DNA from: Streptantibioticus_A sp037034305
GTDB taxonomy: Bacteria > Actinomycetota > Actinomycetes > Streptomycetales > Streptomycetaceae
Assembly (NCBI GenBank): GCA_037034305.1
Contig: JBAGJY010000024.1
Coordinates: forward strand, 41,719 to 105,718
Length of the DNA stretch: 64,000 nt
Reading direction: 5' to 3'
This document shows, in pieces, positions 32,383 through 40,845 of this stretch. Both the position numbers and the translations under genes were made by a program. Within the stretch, counting starts at the first letter, position 1. Every line of letters begins with the position of its first letter. Under the pieces are notes generated by a model. It was not told where the DNA came from and searched no databases. It was given only the letters and a program-made list of their open reading frames with translations.

Positions 32383-32417
32383 ATCCACTGCGGAATCCCA
32401 CTGCGTGATCCACTTCG
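32383..32417. promoter_or_regulatory. Three direct repeats ATCC(C)ACT.CG in a divergent promoter region
   Basis: ATCCACTGCG at 32383, ATCCCACTGCG at 32395 and ATCCACTTCG at 32408, spaced 12-13 bp. They lie between the divergent saccharopine-dehydrogenase-like gene and the AraC-family regulator. AraC-type proteins commonly bind direct repeats, so these may be operators. Confidence 0.45.
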
Positions 32418-32485
32418 GCAATCCTGTCCTCCTTGGCCCATCGGCGCCCAGTGTCCGAAACGACAAGACCCGTACAGTTACCGAC

Positions 32486-33433
32486 ATGAGCTCTGTTCCG
32501 CGCTCCGTCGCGATCGCCGCCACTGACGGGATGCTGCACTTCGAGCTGGCCCTGGCCTACGAGGTCTTCGGCAACGCCCCGGCCGCCCTGCCAGGCCCCT
32601 GGTACGAGGTCAGGGTGTGCGGCACGCACGCCGTCCGGGTCGGCCGGTTCCTGCTGGAACCGGACTGCGGGCTCGACCGGCTGACGCACTCCGACACCGT
32701 GATCGTCCCCGCCTTGGCTGACGTGGAGAAGGACCCGCCAGCCGACCTGGTCGAGGCGGTGCGTGCGGCGCACGAGTCGGGTGCGCGGGTGGTCTCCCTG
32801 TGCACCGGCGTGTTCGTGCTGGCCGCCGCCGGGCTATTGGACGGGCTGAGCGCGACCGCGCACTGGGCCCACGCGGAGGAGCTTGCCGCGCGCTATCCCC
32901 GGGTGAAGGTCGACCCGGACGTGCTCTACGTCGACAACGGCAGCGTGCTCACGTCTGCGGGCAAGGCCGCTGCGATGGACCTGTGCCTGCATCTGGTCCG
33001 CCGCGACCACGGCTCGGCGATCGCCAACGTGGTCGCCCGCCACCTGGTCGTGCCGCCCCACCGGGCCGGTGGTCAGGCCCAGTTCGTCACCACGCCGGTG
33101 CCCGCCCAGGACGGCCATCCCCTGGCCGAACTGCTCCCCTGGGTGATGCGGCGGCTGGACCAGCCGCTCACCGTGGAGGACCTGGCCCGCCAGGCGAACA
33201 TGAGCTCGCGACACCTGAGTCGCCACTTCCGCTCGGTAACCGGCACCACCCCGCTGCAGTGGCTGCTGACGCAGCGTATCCGCCGCGCGCAGGAACTGCT
33301 GGAGACCACGAACGACAGCGTCGAGACCATCGCGTCGGCGGCGGGCATGGGCACGGCGGCGACACTGCGCCGCCACTTCCACCGCACGCTCGGCGTACCG
33401 CCGGACGCCTACCGGCGCACGTTCCGGGCGTGA
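32486..33433 (+). CDS. GlxA-family transcriptional regulator (DJ-1/PfpI domain plus AraC HTH)
   Basis: 315 residues from ATG 32486. N-terminal amidase-like/DJ-1 domain (about 5-175) including the nucleophile-elbow-like sequence VVSLCTGVFVLAAAGLLDG, followed by a C-terminal AraC domain with two helix-turn-helix units: LTVEDLARQANMSSRHLSRH, and VETIASAAGMGTAATLRRHF. Such regulators usually activate a neighbouring catabolic gene. No Shine-Dalgarno is seen; a TACAGT hexamer ends seven nt before the ATG, consistent with leaderless transcription. Divergent from the saccharopine-dehydrogenase-like gene. Confidence 0.93.
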   Translation: MSSVPRSVAIAATDGMLHFELALAYEVFGNAPAALPGPWYEVRVCGTHAVRVGRFLLEPDCGLDRLTHSDTVIVPALADVEKDPPADLVEAVRAAHESGARVVSLCTGVFVLAAAGLLDGLSATAHWAHAEELAARYPRVKVDPDVLYVDNGSVLTSAGKAAAMDLCLHLVRRDHGSAIANVVARHLVVPPHRAGGQAQFVTTPVPAQDGHPLAELLPWVMRRLDQPLTVEDLARQANMSSRHLSRHFRSVTGTTPLQWLLTQRIRRAQELLETTNDSVETIASAAGMGTAATLRRHFHRTLGVPPDAYRRTFRA

Positions 33434-33815
33434 GGCCACGGTCCTCGCCTTGCCAGCTCCCGAAAGGACTGTCCTCCTGGTCGTCCCGCTCCTGGTGAAA
33501 TACGCGATCAGATCGGGCACCCGGCCAACGGGCGGAACGTGGCCGTGCCTGGCGGAAGCGGCTCCGGTGTTGGGACCCTGCTCGGTCTCCCGCCGGGTCC
33601 CCTCTGACCGATGGCGCCCATCCGACCGCTGTGGCAATCGCGGTCGGAGCTGCCCGAGTTGACTGCCGTCTGGTATCCGCGGTCCCCAGCCGTCCCGAAA
33701 CCGTGAATGCGGCAGCCAGCCGCGCCTTGGAGTTCGGAACACGATCTTGTGACTCGATACTGGTGGGATGTGGGCTGCGTCAAGGTTCACCAGTCGGCGG
33801 ACCTACCATGCCGGC
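33434..33815. other. Intergenic, nothing recognised
   Basis: About 380 bp between the AraC-family gene and a VOC gene. No protein-like frame and no clear hairpin seen. Confidence 0.4.
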
Positions 33816-34157
33816 ATGGCCCTCGACCTCTTCGCAGGCATCCCAGTCAACGACTTCACGAAGGCGCTCGCCTGGTACGAGCGGCTGCTTGGCTCCCCGC
33901 CAACGTTCTACCCACACGACACGGAAGCCGTATGGGAACTCGCGGAACATCGGTACGTGTACGTCGTGCAGCGGCCCGAGCAGGCCGGTAACGGCATGCA
34001 CACCGTCATCATCGACGACCTCGACACGCGCGTCGCCCAGATCGCTGGTCGGGGACTGGAGCCCACGAAGCGCGGGACCTACCCAAACGGCGTGCACAAG
34101 ATCACTTACCACGATCCGGACGGTAACGAGTTCGCTTTCGGCGGCGTTCCGCTCTGA
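33816..34157 (+). CDS. VOC-family (glyoxalase/bleomycin-resistance-like) protein
   Basis: 113 residues from ATG 33816. A single beta-alpha-beta-beta-beta pair: IPVNDFTKALAWYERLLGSP at the N terminus, then VVQRPEQAGNG, and the closing YHDPDGNEFAFGG. Metal-site positions of the glyoxalase fold can be traced (Glu of DGNEF), but the specific activity cannot. Start has no Shine-Dalgarno and is probably leaderless. It is flanked by non-coding DNA and a transposase relic, so it is likely its own unit. Roles range from antibiotic resistance to isomerase activity. Confidence 0.85.
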   Translation: MALDLFAGIPVNDFTKALAWYERLLGSPPTFYPHDTEAVWELAEHRYVYVVQRPEQAGNGMHTVIIDDLDTRVAQIAGRGLEPTKRGTYPNGVHKITYHDPDGNEFAFGGVPL

Positions 34158-34371
34158 CGCCGACCAGCCGCTGTGGTGACCGACCATCACCGGTCCAGGT
34201 GTGGCATGGGCTCATTGAGGGCACTTCATCCTCAAGTCGCCGGTGAAAGGGCTGGCTTCGGGCCGAGGTAGACGCACTCGCGCCGGTTGGGGGACGGGCA
34301 CGGACGTGGCGGCGACGCTGAAGCCGCCGCTGTATCAATCGGACGAGAGGTCTCGAACGCTCGACACCGCC

Positions 34372-34716
34372 CACTACCAGCCTGTCGAGGGCCGCGTGAC
34401 CTACTGAGAGGTGTCCGTGCTGGCCCGGCAGGTCTCGGAGGCGCGGAAGGTCGCGGAGAAACGGCTGCACGCCACGGTCGCGGGCACCGCGCGGCGGGCG
34501 GACCCGGCACTGCCCAAGGACCTGGTGGGGATGCCGAAGGCGCCGGAGTGCTCCCGGTTCTCGGAGCTGGAGCGGCTGCGCCAGCCGCCGACGCGGACGA
34601 CGGGCACCGCGTTCGCCCGCGCGCTGGAGCGGGTGGACGAGATCTCCGGCGCCCTTCGGCCGCTTCGCGACCCGGATGCCCCAGAACTGGACGAAGACGA
34701 CGGCGGGCAGGAGTGA
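34372..34716 (+). pseudogene. Fragment of a Tn3-type transposase (DUF4158-like region)
   Basis: The sequence AHYQPVEGRVTY is followed by an in-frame TGA (34405-34407) and then VSVLARQVSEARKVAEKRL, then SRFSELERLRQPPTRTTGTA and FARALERVDEIS. This is a run typical of the internal part of Tn3-family transposases in actinomycetes. Both ends of the protein are missing and the last residues diverge (LRPLRDPDAPELDEDD). An internal GTG after the stop would give a 101-residue product, which is unlikely to be functional. Confidence 0.6.
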
Positions 34717-34735
34717 GTATCAGGAGCCGATCGGA

Positions 34736-35461
34736 TCAATCCGTGACGGGCAGGCACTCGGCGAGCAGGGCGACGATGTCACGCCAGGCTCGCTGTGCGT
34801 GCCGTGGGTGGTAGCCGACGCCGGAGGGCGCGGTGTGGTCGACCGGTGGGTGGTGGAAGGCGTGAAGGGCTCCTCCGTAGACCACGAGGCGCCAGTCGAC
34901 GCCCGCGGCCTGCATCTCTGCGGTGAACGCCTCCCGTTGCGCGGGCGGCATGATCGGGTCTTCCGACCCGATCCCGGCCCATACCGGGCAGCGAATGCGT
35001 GCCGCCTCGCCCGGTCGGCCCGTGGTCAGTGCGTTGACTGTCCCAATCGCGCGCAGGTCGACGCCATCGCGACCGAGTTCCAGTGCGACTGCGCCCCCGG
35101 TGCCGTAGCCGACGGCGGCGGTCCGGTCGGGGTCGGCCCGTGGTTCGGCACGCAACACGTTGAGCGCGGCGTGACCGATTCCTCGCATGCGGTCGGGATC
35201 GGCGAGCAGCGGCATGCAACGGGCCAACATTTCCTCTGGGTCTTCCAGATAGCGTCCGCCGTGGAGGTCGAAGGCCAGCGCCACATACCCCAGCTCGGCC
35301 AGAGCCTCGGCCCGCCGGCGCTCGACATCGCTGAGCCCCATGCCCTCGGGTCCGATCAGGACTGCGGGCCGGCGCCCGGCACCGGCCGGGAGCGCGAGGT
35401 ATCCGATCATCGTCAGGTTGTCGGCCGGGTATTCGACCGTACGGGTTGTGACCGTCGTCAT
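34736..35461 (-). CDS. Dienelactone-hydrolase-like protein without the nucleophile
   Basis: 241 residues, alpha/beta-hydrolase fold. The family positions are recognisable: Glu39 in IGPEGMG, the elbow VGYGTGGA at 117-124, Asp168 in GSEDP and His200 in ALHAFHHP. In dienelactone hydrolases the elbow reads G-Y-C-x-G-G with the catalytic Cys; here position 120 is Gly (GGC codon). The rest of the triad is retained. So either catalysis is lost or the protein has a different role. Cytoplasmic, no signal. It overlaps nothing and follows the Tn3 relic on the opposite strand. Confidence 0.85.
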   Translation of the reverse strand: MTTVTTRTVEYPADNLTMIGYLALPAGAGRRPAVLIGPEGMGLSDVERRRAEALAELGYVALAFDLHGGRYLEDPEEMLARCMPLLADPDRMRGIGHAALNVLRAEPRADPDRTAAVGYGTGGAVALELGRDGVDLRAIGTVNALTTGRPGEAARIRCPVWAGIGSEDPIMPPAQREAFTAEMQAAGVDWRLVVYGGALHAFHHPPVDHTAPSGVGYHPRHAQRAWRDIVALLAECLPVTD

Positions 35462-35675
35462 GCGACGGGACGGTAATGACCATTGCGCCCGCGCGGGGTG
35501 GTGTTCACCGATGGCAGACAGCAGTCTGTCCCGACCACATCACCCGGACGCGTCGGCCGCCTGTCGTCAAACGATCGAGTGACGACGGGTCCGACCGGCG
35601 TCCAATGAACCCAGTGGTTCCGAGGCCTGACGGCGACTCGGATCCAATGAGGTCCGATGACGGCTGACGACAGGG

Positions 35676-35945
35676 TTGGATGTCACCCTCGACATGCCCG
35701 GCAAGGTCGCCGACTTCCTCCGCGCAACCGAGCTGGAGCCCGCCGAGCAGGCCGCCCTCGACCAGGGGGTGACCGTACGGCGCGGCCAGGGCTACACCCT
35801 GCGCGTCAGCGCCGTCCCCGCCGTGCACCGCCAGATCCTCGCCCCCTGCCAGCCGCTCGACGGCGGCCAGGGCGTCCCGGCGGTCCCAGCCCAGCGCAAG
35901 GCCCGCCGCGAGTACGAGAACCGGGTCAGCAGCCTCACGCCTTGA
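35676..35945 (+). CDS. Short conserved-looking protein of unknown function
   Basis: 89 residues from a TTG at 35676 (ATG at 35694 is the alternative). Charged and helical, with LRATELEPAEQAALDQGVTV near the N terminus, a beta-like stretch QGYTLRVSAVPAVHRQIL, and a basic tail KARREYENRVSS. Third positions are strongly G/C, supporting coding. No Shine-Dalgarno stands out. No family is recognised. It lies between the DLH-like gene and the ArsB-like operon. Confidence 0.5.
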   Translation: MDVTLDMPGKVADFLRATELEPAEQAALDQGVTVRRGQGYTLRVSAVPAVHRQILAPCQPLDGGQGVPAVPAQRKARREYENRVSSLTP

Positions 35946-36182
35946 CCGTGATCGTTCTCAGCGCCAACCGCTGTACCGATGTTCCCCGAGGCCGTAGACG
36001 CTCTTGAGTAGAGAAGGTTGAGGGTTCTTCAGCGGGAACTCGGGCTGCTACCGCTTGTGATGCGGGGGTGCGCCTTGGGTTCTGCCGGGTGGTGAGCGCG
36101 ATGATGAGGGGCCGCTCGTGTTGTCAGGGAAGGACCGGTTCTGAACGCGTCGTTTGCGGAGGCTCTCTCCATCGCGCTGCTT

Positions 36183-37397
36183 GTGGCAGTGCTGACATGC
36201 GCGGTCGTACGCCCGTGGGGCTGGCCGGAGGCGGCCGTCGCCGTCCCCGCCGCCGGTGTGGTCGTCGCGACCGCGGCGATCTCGCTGGACCATGTGCGGG
36301 CGGAGGCCGAGCGGCTGGGGCCGGTGATCGGGTTCCTGGCCGCGGTTCTGGTCCTGGCTCAGATGTGCGATGACGAGGGCCTTTTCCACGCCTGCGGCAC
36401 CTGGATGGCACGCACGGCTGCGGGCAGCCCGCGCCGCCTGCTGGACCAGGTGTTCACGGTCGCCTCGCTGATCACTGCGGTGCTCAGCCTGGACGCCACG
36501 GTGGTCCTACTGACCCCCGTGGTGTTCGCCACCGTCGCCCGACTCGGTGCCCGTGCCAAGCCCCACGTGTACGCCTGCACCCACCTGTCGAACACCGCTT
36601 CGCTGCTGCTGCCGGTCTCCAACCTCACCAACCTGCTCGCGTTCTCCACCAGCGGGCTGAGCTTCACCCGCTTCGCTGCTCTGATGGCCCTGCCCTGGCT
36701 GGCCGCTATCGGCGCCGAGTACGTGGTCATCCGCCAGTTCTTCGCCACTGACCTGGATGCCGGGGCGCAGGCCCCGCCCACGTCCCAGCCCCGCGAGGTG
36801 CCGGTGTTCGCGCTGGTCACGGTGGCCTGCACGCTGGCCGGGTTCGTGGTGACCTCCGCGTTTGGGATCAACCCGGCGTGGGCGGCAGCGGCGGGTGCGG
36901 CCGTGCTGGCCGGCCGGGCCCTGGGCCAGCGTCGCACCACCCCCACCGCGATCGTCCGGGCCGCCGCACTGCCGTTCTGCGCGTTCGTCTTGGCCTTGGG
37001 CGTCTTGGTCCGTGCGGTCGTCGACAATGGTCTCGCCAGCGCGCTGGGCCACGTGATGCCCGACGGCACCGGGCTTATGGCGCTGATGGGTATCGCGGTG
37101 CTGGCCGCTGTGCTGGCCAACGTCATCAACAACCTGCCTGCCGTGCTGGTGCTGCTGCCGCTGACTGCTCCCAGCGGTCCCGGCGCTGTCCTGGCGGTGC
37201 TGCTCGGGGTGAACATCGGCCCCAACCTCACCTTTGCCGGGTCCTTGGCGACTCTGCTGTGGCGGCGCATCGTGCGCGAACACGACACCGACGTGGAGCT
37301 GGGCGAGTTCACCCGGCTCGGGGCTCTCGCCGTGCCCGCCGCCCTCCTGCTCGCGGTAGTGGCACTGTGGGCCTCGCTCCATGTGATCGGAGGCTGA
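36183..37397 (+). CDS. ArsB/SLC13-type anion permease
   Basis: 404 residues from GTG 36183. Ten or more hydrophobic segments in an inverted-repeat layout. Signature SNTASLLLPVSNLTNLLAFS near 140 and NVINNLPAVLVLLPL near 320 correspond to the two helical hairpins of the ion-transporter superfamily that includes arsenite pumps and SLC13 carriers. Likely exports or exchanges an anion; arsenite is not proven because no arsR or arsC is nearby. Good coding sequence continues upstream in frame to a CTG at 36141 that follows AAGGA; starting there adds LNASFAEALSIALL and completes the first helix. The universal stress protein gene starts 5 bp after its stop. Confidence 0.85.
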   Translation: MAVLTCAVVRPWGWPEAAVAVPAAGVVVATAAISLDHVRAEAERLGPVIGFLAAVLVLAQMCDDEGLFHACGTWMARTAAGSPRRLLDQVFTVASLITAVLSLDATVVLLTPVVFATVARLGARAKPHVYACTHLSNTASLLLPVSNLTNLLAFSTSGLSFTRFAALMALPWLAAIGAEYVVIRQFFATDLDAGAQAPPTSQPREVPVFALVTVACTLAGFVVTSAFGINPAWAAAAGAAVLAGRALGQRRTTPTAIVRAAALPFCAFVLALGVLVRAVVDNGLASALGHVMPDGTGLMALMGIAVLAAVLANVINNLPAVLVLLPLTAPSGPGAVLAVLLGVNIGPNLTFAGSLATLLWRRIVREHDTDVELGEFTRLGALAVPAALLLAVVALWASLHVIGG

Positions 37398-37401
37398 AAC
37401 C

Positions 37402-37902
37402 GTGACCGTCATCGCCTGGATCGTCGAAGGCACCTGGCCCGCCTGCATCGACGCCGCCCGCACCCACGCGCCCGAGGACGCCGAGATCGTGCTGCTGCAT
37501 GTCACCGGGCCCGAAGTGCCCGGCGCCGCGCACGGCGCCTACGCCGGACTCCTCGGCCGCGCACGCCCCGAGCGTGACCCCGGCACCGCACTGGAACACC
37601 TCGCCGCCGCTGTCGGCGAACGCCTCCTGGCCGACGCGGCCGAGCGGCTGGGACGCCCGTGCACCCGCCAAGAACGTTCGGGCCGCGTCGAACGGGAAGT
37701 CGTCGCTACCGCGGAAGGCGCCGATCTGCTCGTTCTGGCCCGCGACGGCGACCGCACTCGTCTCGGGCCGCGCAGCCTGGGACCCGCCAGCCGCTTCGTC
37801 GTCGATCACGCCCCCTGCCCCGTCCTGTTGGTCTGGCCCGAGCCCGCGCCGGGCATGGGAACCCTGCCGCCGGTGCCGCCCCATCCGCCCCGCCACCGAT
37901 AG
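37402..37902 (+). CDS. Universal stress protein (UspA family)
   Basis: 166 residues, single Usp domain. GTG start at 37402 with GGAGG eight nt upstream, inside the end of the permease gene, so the two are co-transcribed. Begins with a beta strand VIAWIVEGTWPA in place of the usual conserved Asp loop. The C-terminal nucleotide-binding pattern is clear: GDRTRLGPRSLGPASRFVV followed by HAPCPVLLVWP. Probably binds ATP and modulates the adjacent permease; fusions and operons of permeases with Usp domains are common. Pro-rich tail of 20 residues. Confidence 0.88.
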   Translation: MTVIAWIVEGTWPACIDAARTHAPEDAEIVLLHVTGPEVPGAAHGAYAGLLGRARPERDPGTALEHLAAAVGERLLADAAERLGRPCTRQERSGRVEREVVATAEGADLLVLARDGDRTRLGPRSLGPASRFVVDHAPCPVLLVWPEPAPGMGTLPPVPPHPPRHR

Positions 37903-37914
37903 GCGACGGGACGC

Positions 37915-38187
37915 GGGGTCCTCACCGGCGGGGGCCTCGCCCAGCACCCGGTCGGCGCGGATGCGGTCGAGGCTGACCCCGTGGAGGGTGAGCTGGCGCT
38001 TGAGGAAGTAGTTGCCCGCACGCTGACTGTGCGCCAATTCGGCTGAGACCTCGCGCGCCCACTGTGTTCGAAGAACCGCCGCCCGCACGCACACCATCAC
38101 GTGGGCCGGGTCCTCGCCACCGGCGATTGCGTACAGCCGACCCTCACACCACAAGAAGGACACAAAACCCCGCCGCACCGAATGCAT
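37915..38187 (-). pseudogene. Possible integrase-like remnant
   Basis: The reading LKRQLTLHGVSLDRIRADRV (about 37930-37990), followed by LGEAPAGEDP, resembles the region of actinomycete phage-type integrase-like proteins around a residue run 'LDEAL..GPDPLHLA', but it breaks up after GEDP. There is no proper start or end. Called on resemblance by eye only; it could be chance. It overlaps the end of the Usp gene in the opposite direction in its longest frame. Confidence 0.25.
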
Positions 38188-38436
38188 GACAGCTCAGGCC
38201 GAACACGGAAGGGCCGATCACGCCGTACGACCGAAGTTGCGGGGTGGCTCCGGTGCCCGCAGTGTGTATCTGGCCACCGGCCATATCGGTGACTGGCGCC
38301 GCTGTTGGCGGACGGCTGAGCGAGTTCAAAGGTCCGGCAGACGGGTGCCTTTCGCGCACTGCCGGTCGCGCCTACGACACCAGGCCACGGCCAACGGTTT
38401 CCCCAACCCGCCGTCAGCGAAAGGAAGCCACAGAAC

Positions 38437-39720
38437 ATGGGCGGAAGAAGCAGGACACTCACCGTACTCACCGCCACCGCGTTGGCGGCCGGACTCACCC
38501 AACCGGTCTACGCAACGGCCGCAACCACCCTCACCCGTACGGCCGTCAGTCGCACGGCCGCCTCGAAGTCAGGCAGGTCAGTGGTGGAGTGGAACCGTGA
38601 CCTCATCTCGATCCTGAGCGATCCAAAGGCCCAACCGGCCACTGTCCACCCCACGCGCAGCTTCGCGATCCTCCAGGCCGCCGAGTACGACGCGGTGGTC
38701 TCGATCACCCGGACGGCCCCCTCCTATCTCTTCTCGGTGACCGCACCCCGCGAGGCCCGCGCGGACGCCGCAGCGGACCAGGCCGCCCATGACGTACTGG
38801 CCGCCCTCTACCCGGCCCACCGGGCCAGCGTGGACCAGCGTCTCGCCACCCAGTTGGCCGCCATTCCCGACGGCCGCGGGAAGCGCAACGGGGTCCGCGT
38901 CGGCAACGCGGTCGCCCGCCGACTGATCGCGCTGCGCTCCCGCGACGGCTCGTCGGCCATCCCTGCCCGCTTCGCCCCCGGCATCGGCCCTGGCGCGTAC
39001 CGGCCAACGCCTGGCTCCCCGGCGCCGGTATACACCAACTGGGGTTCGGTCAAGCCGTTCGTGCTGGCCAGCGCAGGCCAGTTCCGACCCGCGGCACCAC
39101 CTCCCGTGACCAGTGCCGCATACGCAACGGCACTCAACCAGGTCAAAAGCCTGGGCCAGGACACCAGTACCACCCGCACCCCCGACCAGACCGCCTCCGG
39201 AAAGTTCTGGGCAGCAGCCCCCATCTGGAATCTGTGGAACCAGGCCACCCAGCAACTGGTGACCGCTCAGAAAACGGACCTCGACACGACCGTCAAGGCC
39301 TTCGCGGAACTCAACCTGTCCCTCGCCGACACCGTGATCGCGCTGTACGACGCGAAATACCACTACCGCGTCTGGCGCCCGGTCACCGCCATCCGCCTCG
39401 CCACCACGCACTACAACCCACGCGTGACCGGCAATCCGCACTGGACCCCCCTGCTGCCGACCGCACCCGACCCGTCCTACCCCGGGGCCCACGCAGCGCT
39501 CAGCCAGGCGGCGCAGTCCGTACTCACCGCCTTCTTCGGCGCACAACACCACCTCACACTGACCGCGAAGGGCAGCACCCGCACCTTCGACAGCATCCCA
39601 GCCGCCGCCGACGACGCCACACTCAGCCGCTTGTGGGCTGGACAGCACACCGACATCGACAACCGCGCAGGCCTGCAACTCGGTTCCCAAGTGGCCGGAG
39701 CCGTCAGTCAACTCCTGTGA
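38437..39720 (+). CDS. Secreted vanadium-haloperoxidase / PAP2-type enzyme
   Basis: 427 residues with an N-terminal Sec-type signal (RSRTLTVLTATALAAGLTQP, cleavage near ATAAT). The vanadate/phosphate-binding triad of the PAP2-vanadium chloroperoxidase superfamily is complete: K307 to R314-P in KYHYRVWRPV, S347-Y-P-G-A-H352 and S-R398-x5-H404 in SRLWAGQHTDIDNR. Either oxidises halide with H2O2 or acts as an acid phosphatase; sequence alone does not decide. AAGGA lies ten nt before ATG. Exported, so it is not an obvious tailoring enzyme for the NRPS product. Confidence 0.9.
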   Translation: MGGRSRTLTVLTATALAAGLTQPVYATAATTLTRTAVSRTAASKSGRSVVEWNRDLISILSDPKAQPATVHPTRSFAILQAAEYDAVVSITRTAPSYLFSVTAPREARADAAADQAAHDVLAALYPAHRASVDQRLATQLAAIPDGRGKRNGVRVGNAVARRLIALRSRDGSSAIPARFAPGIGPGAYRPTPGSPAPVYTNWGSVKPFVLASAGQFRPAAPPPVTSAAYATALNQVKSLGQDTSTTRTPDQTASGKFWAAAPIWNLWNQATQQLVTAQKTDLDTTVKAFAELNLSLADTVIALYDAKYHYRVWRPVTAIRLATTHYNPRVTGNPHWTPLLPTAPDPSYPGAHAALSQAAQSVLTAFFGAQHHLTLTAKGSTRTFDSIPAAADDATLSRLWAGQHTDIDNRAGLQLGSQVAGAVSQLL

Positions 39721-40031
39721 ACCAACTCGCAGCAGCCAGCCCGACCGACAGCGCGGGGCGCGTGCACACCGCACACGCCTCGCCTGTCTTGGTCACGCTC
39801 TACGCGCAAGGGGGCTGGCTCAACGCCGCACGGCGACAAGGGCGCGAACGAATCCGGTGAGACACCCCCCAACCACGCCCTCGGCACGAGAGGACGACAC
39901 GAGGGGCGCAATCGTTGACGCCTGGCCAGTCACCGCGCCCACGCCAGGCGACGGCACCGCGCAGGCCCACCGGCACCGCACGGGCGCACCGGGGTTCGAC
40001 GAGTTTAGTTATATCGAATACAATAGTTTAC
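39721..40031. other. Intergenic, ends in an AT-rich promoter
   Basis: About 310 bp after the haloperoxidase-like gene. No gene seen. The last 30 bp before the SDR start are strikingly AT-rich compared with the surroundings and carry the left arm of an inverted repeat. Confidence 0.5.
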
Positions 40032-40045
40032 ATGGGTATAACTAA
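40005..40045 (+). promoter_or_regulatory. 9-bp inverted repeat spanning the SDR start codon
   Basis: TTAGTTATA (40005-40013) and its exact complement TATAACTAA (40037-40045) are separated by 23 bp that include the ATG at 40032. The AT-rich block inside includes likely -10 sequence. Candidate operator for the MarR-family regulator encoded just downstream. Confidence 0.5.
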
Positions 40046-40766
40046 TTCGAGCACTCCCCTCGGTCAGCCCTCCGCGGCAGGCGGCCGGGTGCTGCTGATC
40101 GGCGCTTCTCGCGGTCTGGGCCTCGCGCTCGCCCAGGAGTGGGCCAACAGCGGCCGACGTGTCGTGGCCACCGTGCGCGGTTCGGGTCGGACCGCGCTGC
40201 ACGACCTCGCCGACACCTACGCCGGGCAGATCGAGATCGAGAACGTCGACGTGACCGAGCCCGCGCAGATCGCGGCTCTGCGCGATCGTCTGGCGGACCG
40301 CAAGTTCGACCTGCTGTTCGTGAACGCCGGTGTCACCAACCAGCCCGAGGGCACCGTGGCGCAGACCTCGACCGAGGAGTTCGTCCGGGTGATGGTCACC
40401 AACGCGCTCAGCCCCCTGCGGGTCATCGAGGCCCTCCAGGACCTGGTCGAGCCCGCCGGCACCATCGGGGTGATGTCCTCGGGCCAGGGCAGTGTGGCGA
40501 ACAACGAACGCGGGGGCCACGAGGTTTACCGCGGCAGCAAGGCCGCGCTCAACACTTTCATGCGCAGCTACGCGGCACGGCACGACGGGGAGAGCCGGAC
40601 GCTGGTGCTGATGGCCCCGGGCTGGGTGCGTACCGACATGGGCGGGCCGGACGCGCGGCTCGGCATCGAGGAGAGCGTCCCGGGCGTCGTCAAGACCCTC
40701 GACGCCCTGAAGGGCAGCCCGGGGTTGCACTACGTGGACTACCTCGGCCGAACGGTGGCGTGGTGA
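40032..40766 (+). CDS. Short-chain dehydrogenase/reductase
   Basis: 244 residues from ATG 40032. Classical SDR: cofactor loop LLIGASRGLGLA (residues 18-29, T/S-GxxxGxG type), NAG motif in FVNAGVTN (about 98), catalytic Ser in MSSGQGS and YxxxK in VYRGSKAAL (about 178). NADPH preference is plausible from the Arg after the loop. Substrate is unknown. The MarR-type regulator follows 80 bp downstream on the same strand, and a palindrome overlaps the start codon, so redox- or phenolic-responsive control is likely. Confidence 0.93.
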   Translation: MGITNSSTPLGQPSAAGGRVLLIGASRGLGLALAQEWANSGRRVVATVRGSGRTALHDLADTYAGQIEIENVDVTEPAQIAALRDRLADRKFDLLFVNAGVTNQPEGTVAQTSTEEFVRVMVTNALSPLRVIEALQDLVEPAGTIGVMSSGQGSVANNERGGHEVYRGSKAALNTFMRSYAARHDGESRTLVLMAPGWVRTDMGGPDARLGIEESVPGVVKTLDALKGSPGLHYVDYLGRTVAW

Positions 40767-40845
40767 CCGCGGCACGTCAGCAGCCGGGCACACGACACGG
40801 CGGCCCGGGGCGCCGCGGCGTCGACGACGGCGGGTGAAGCGGCCG

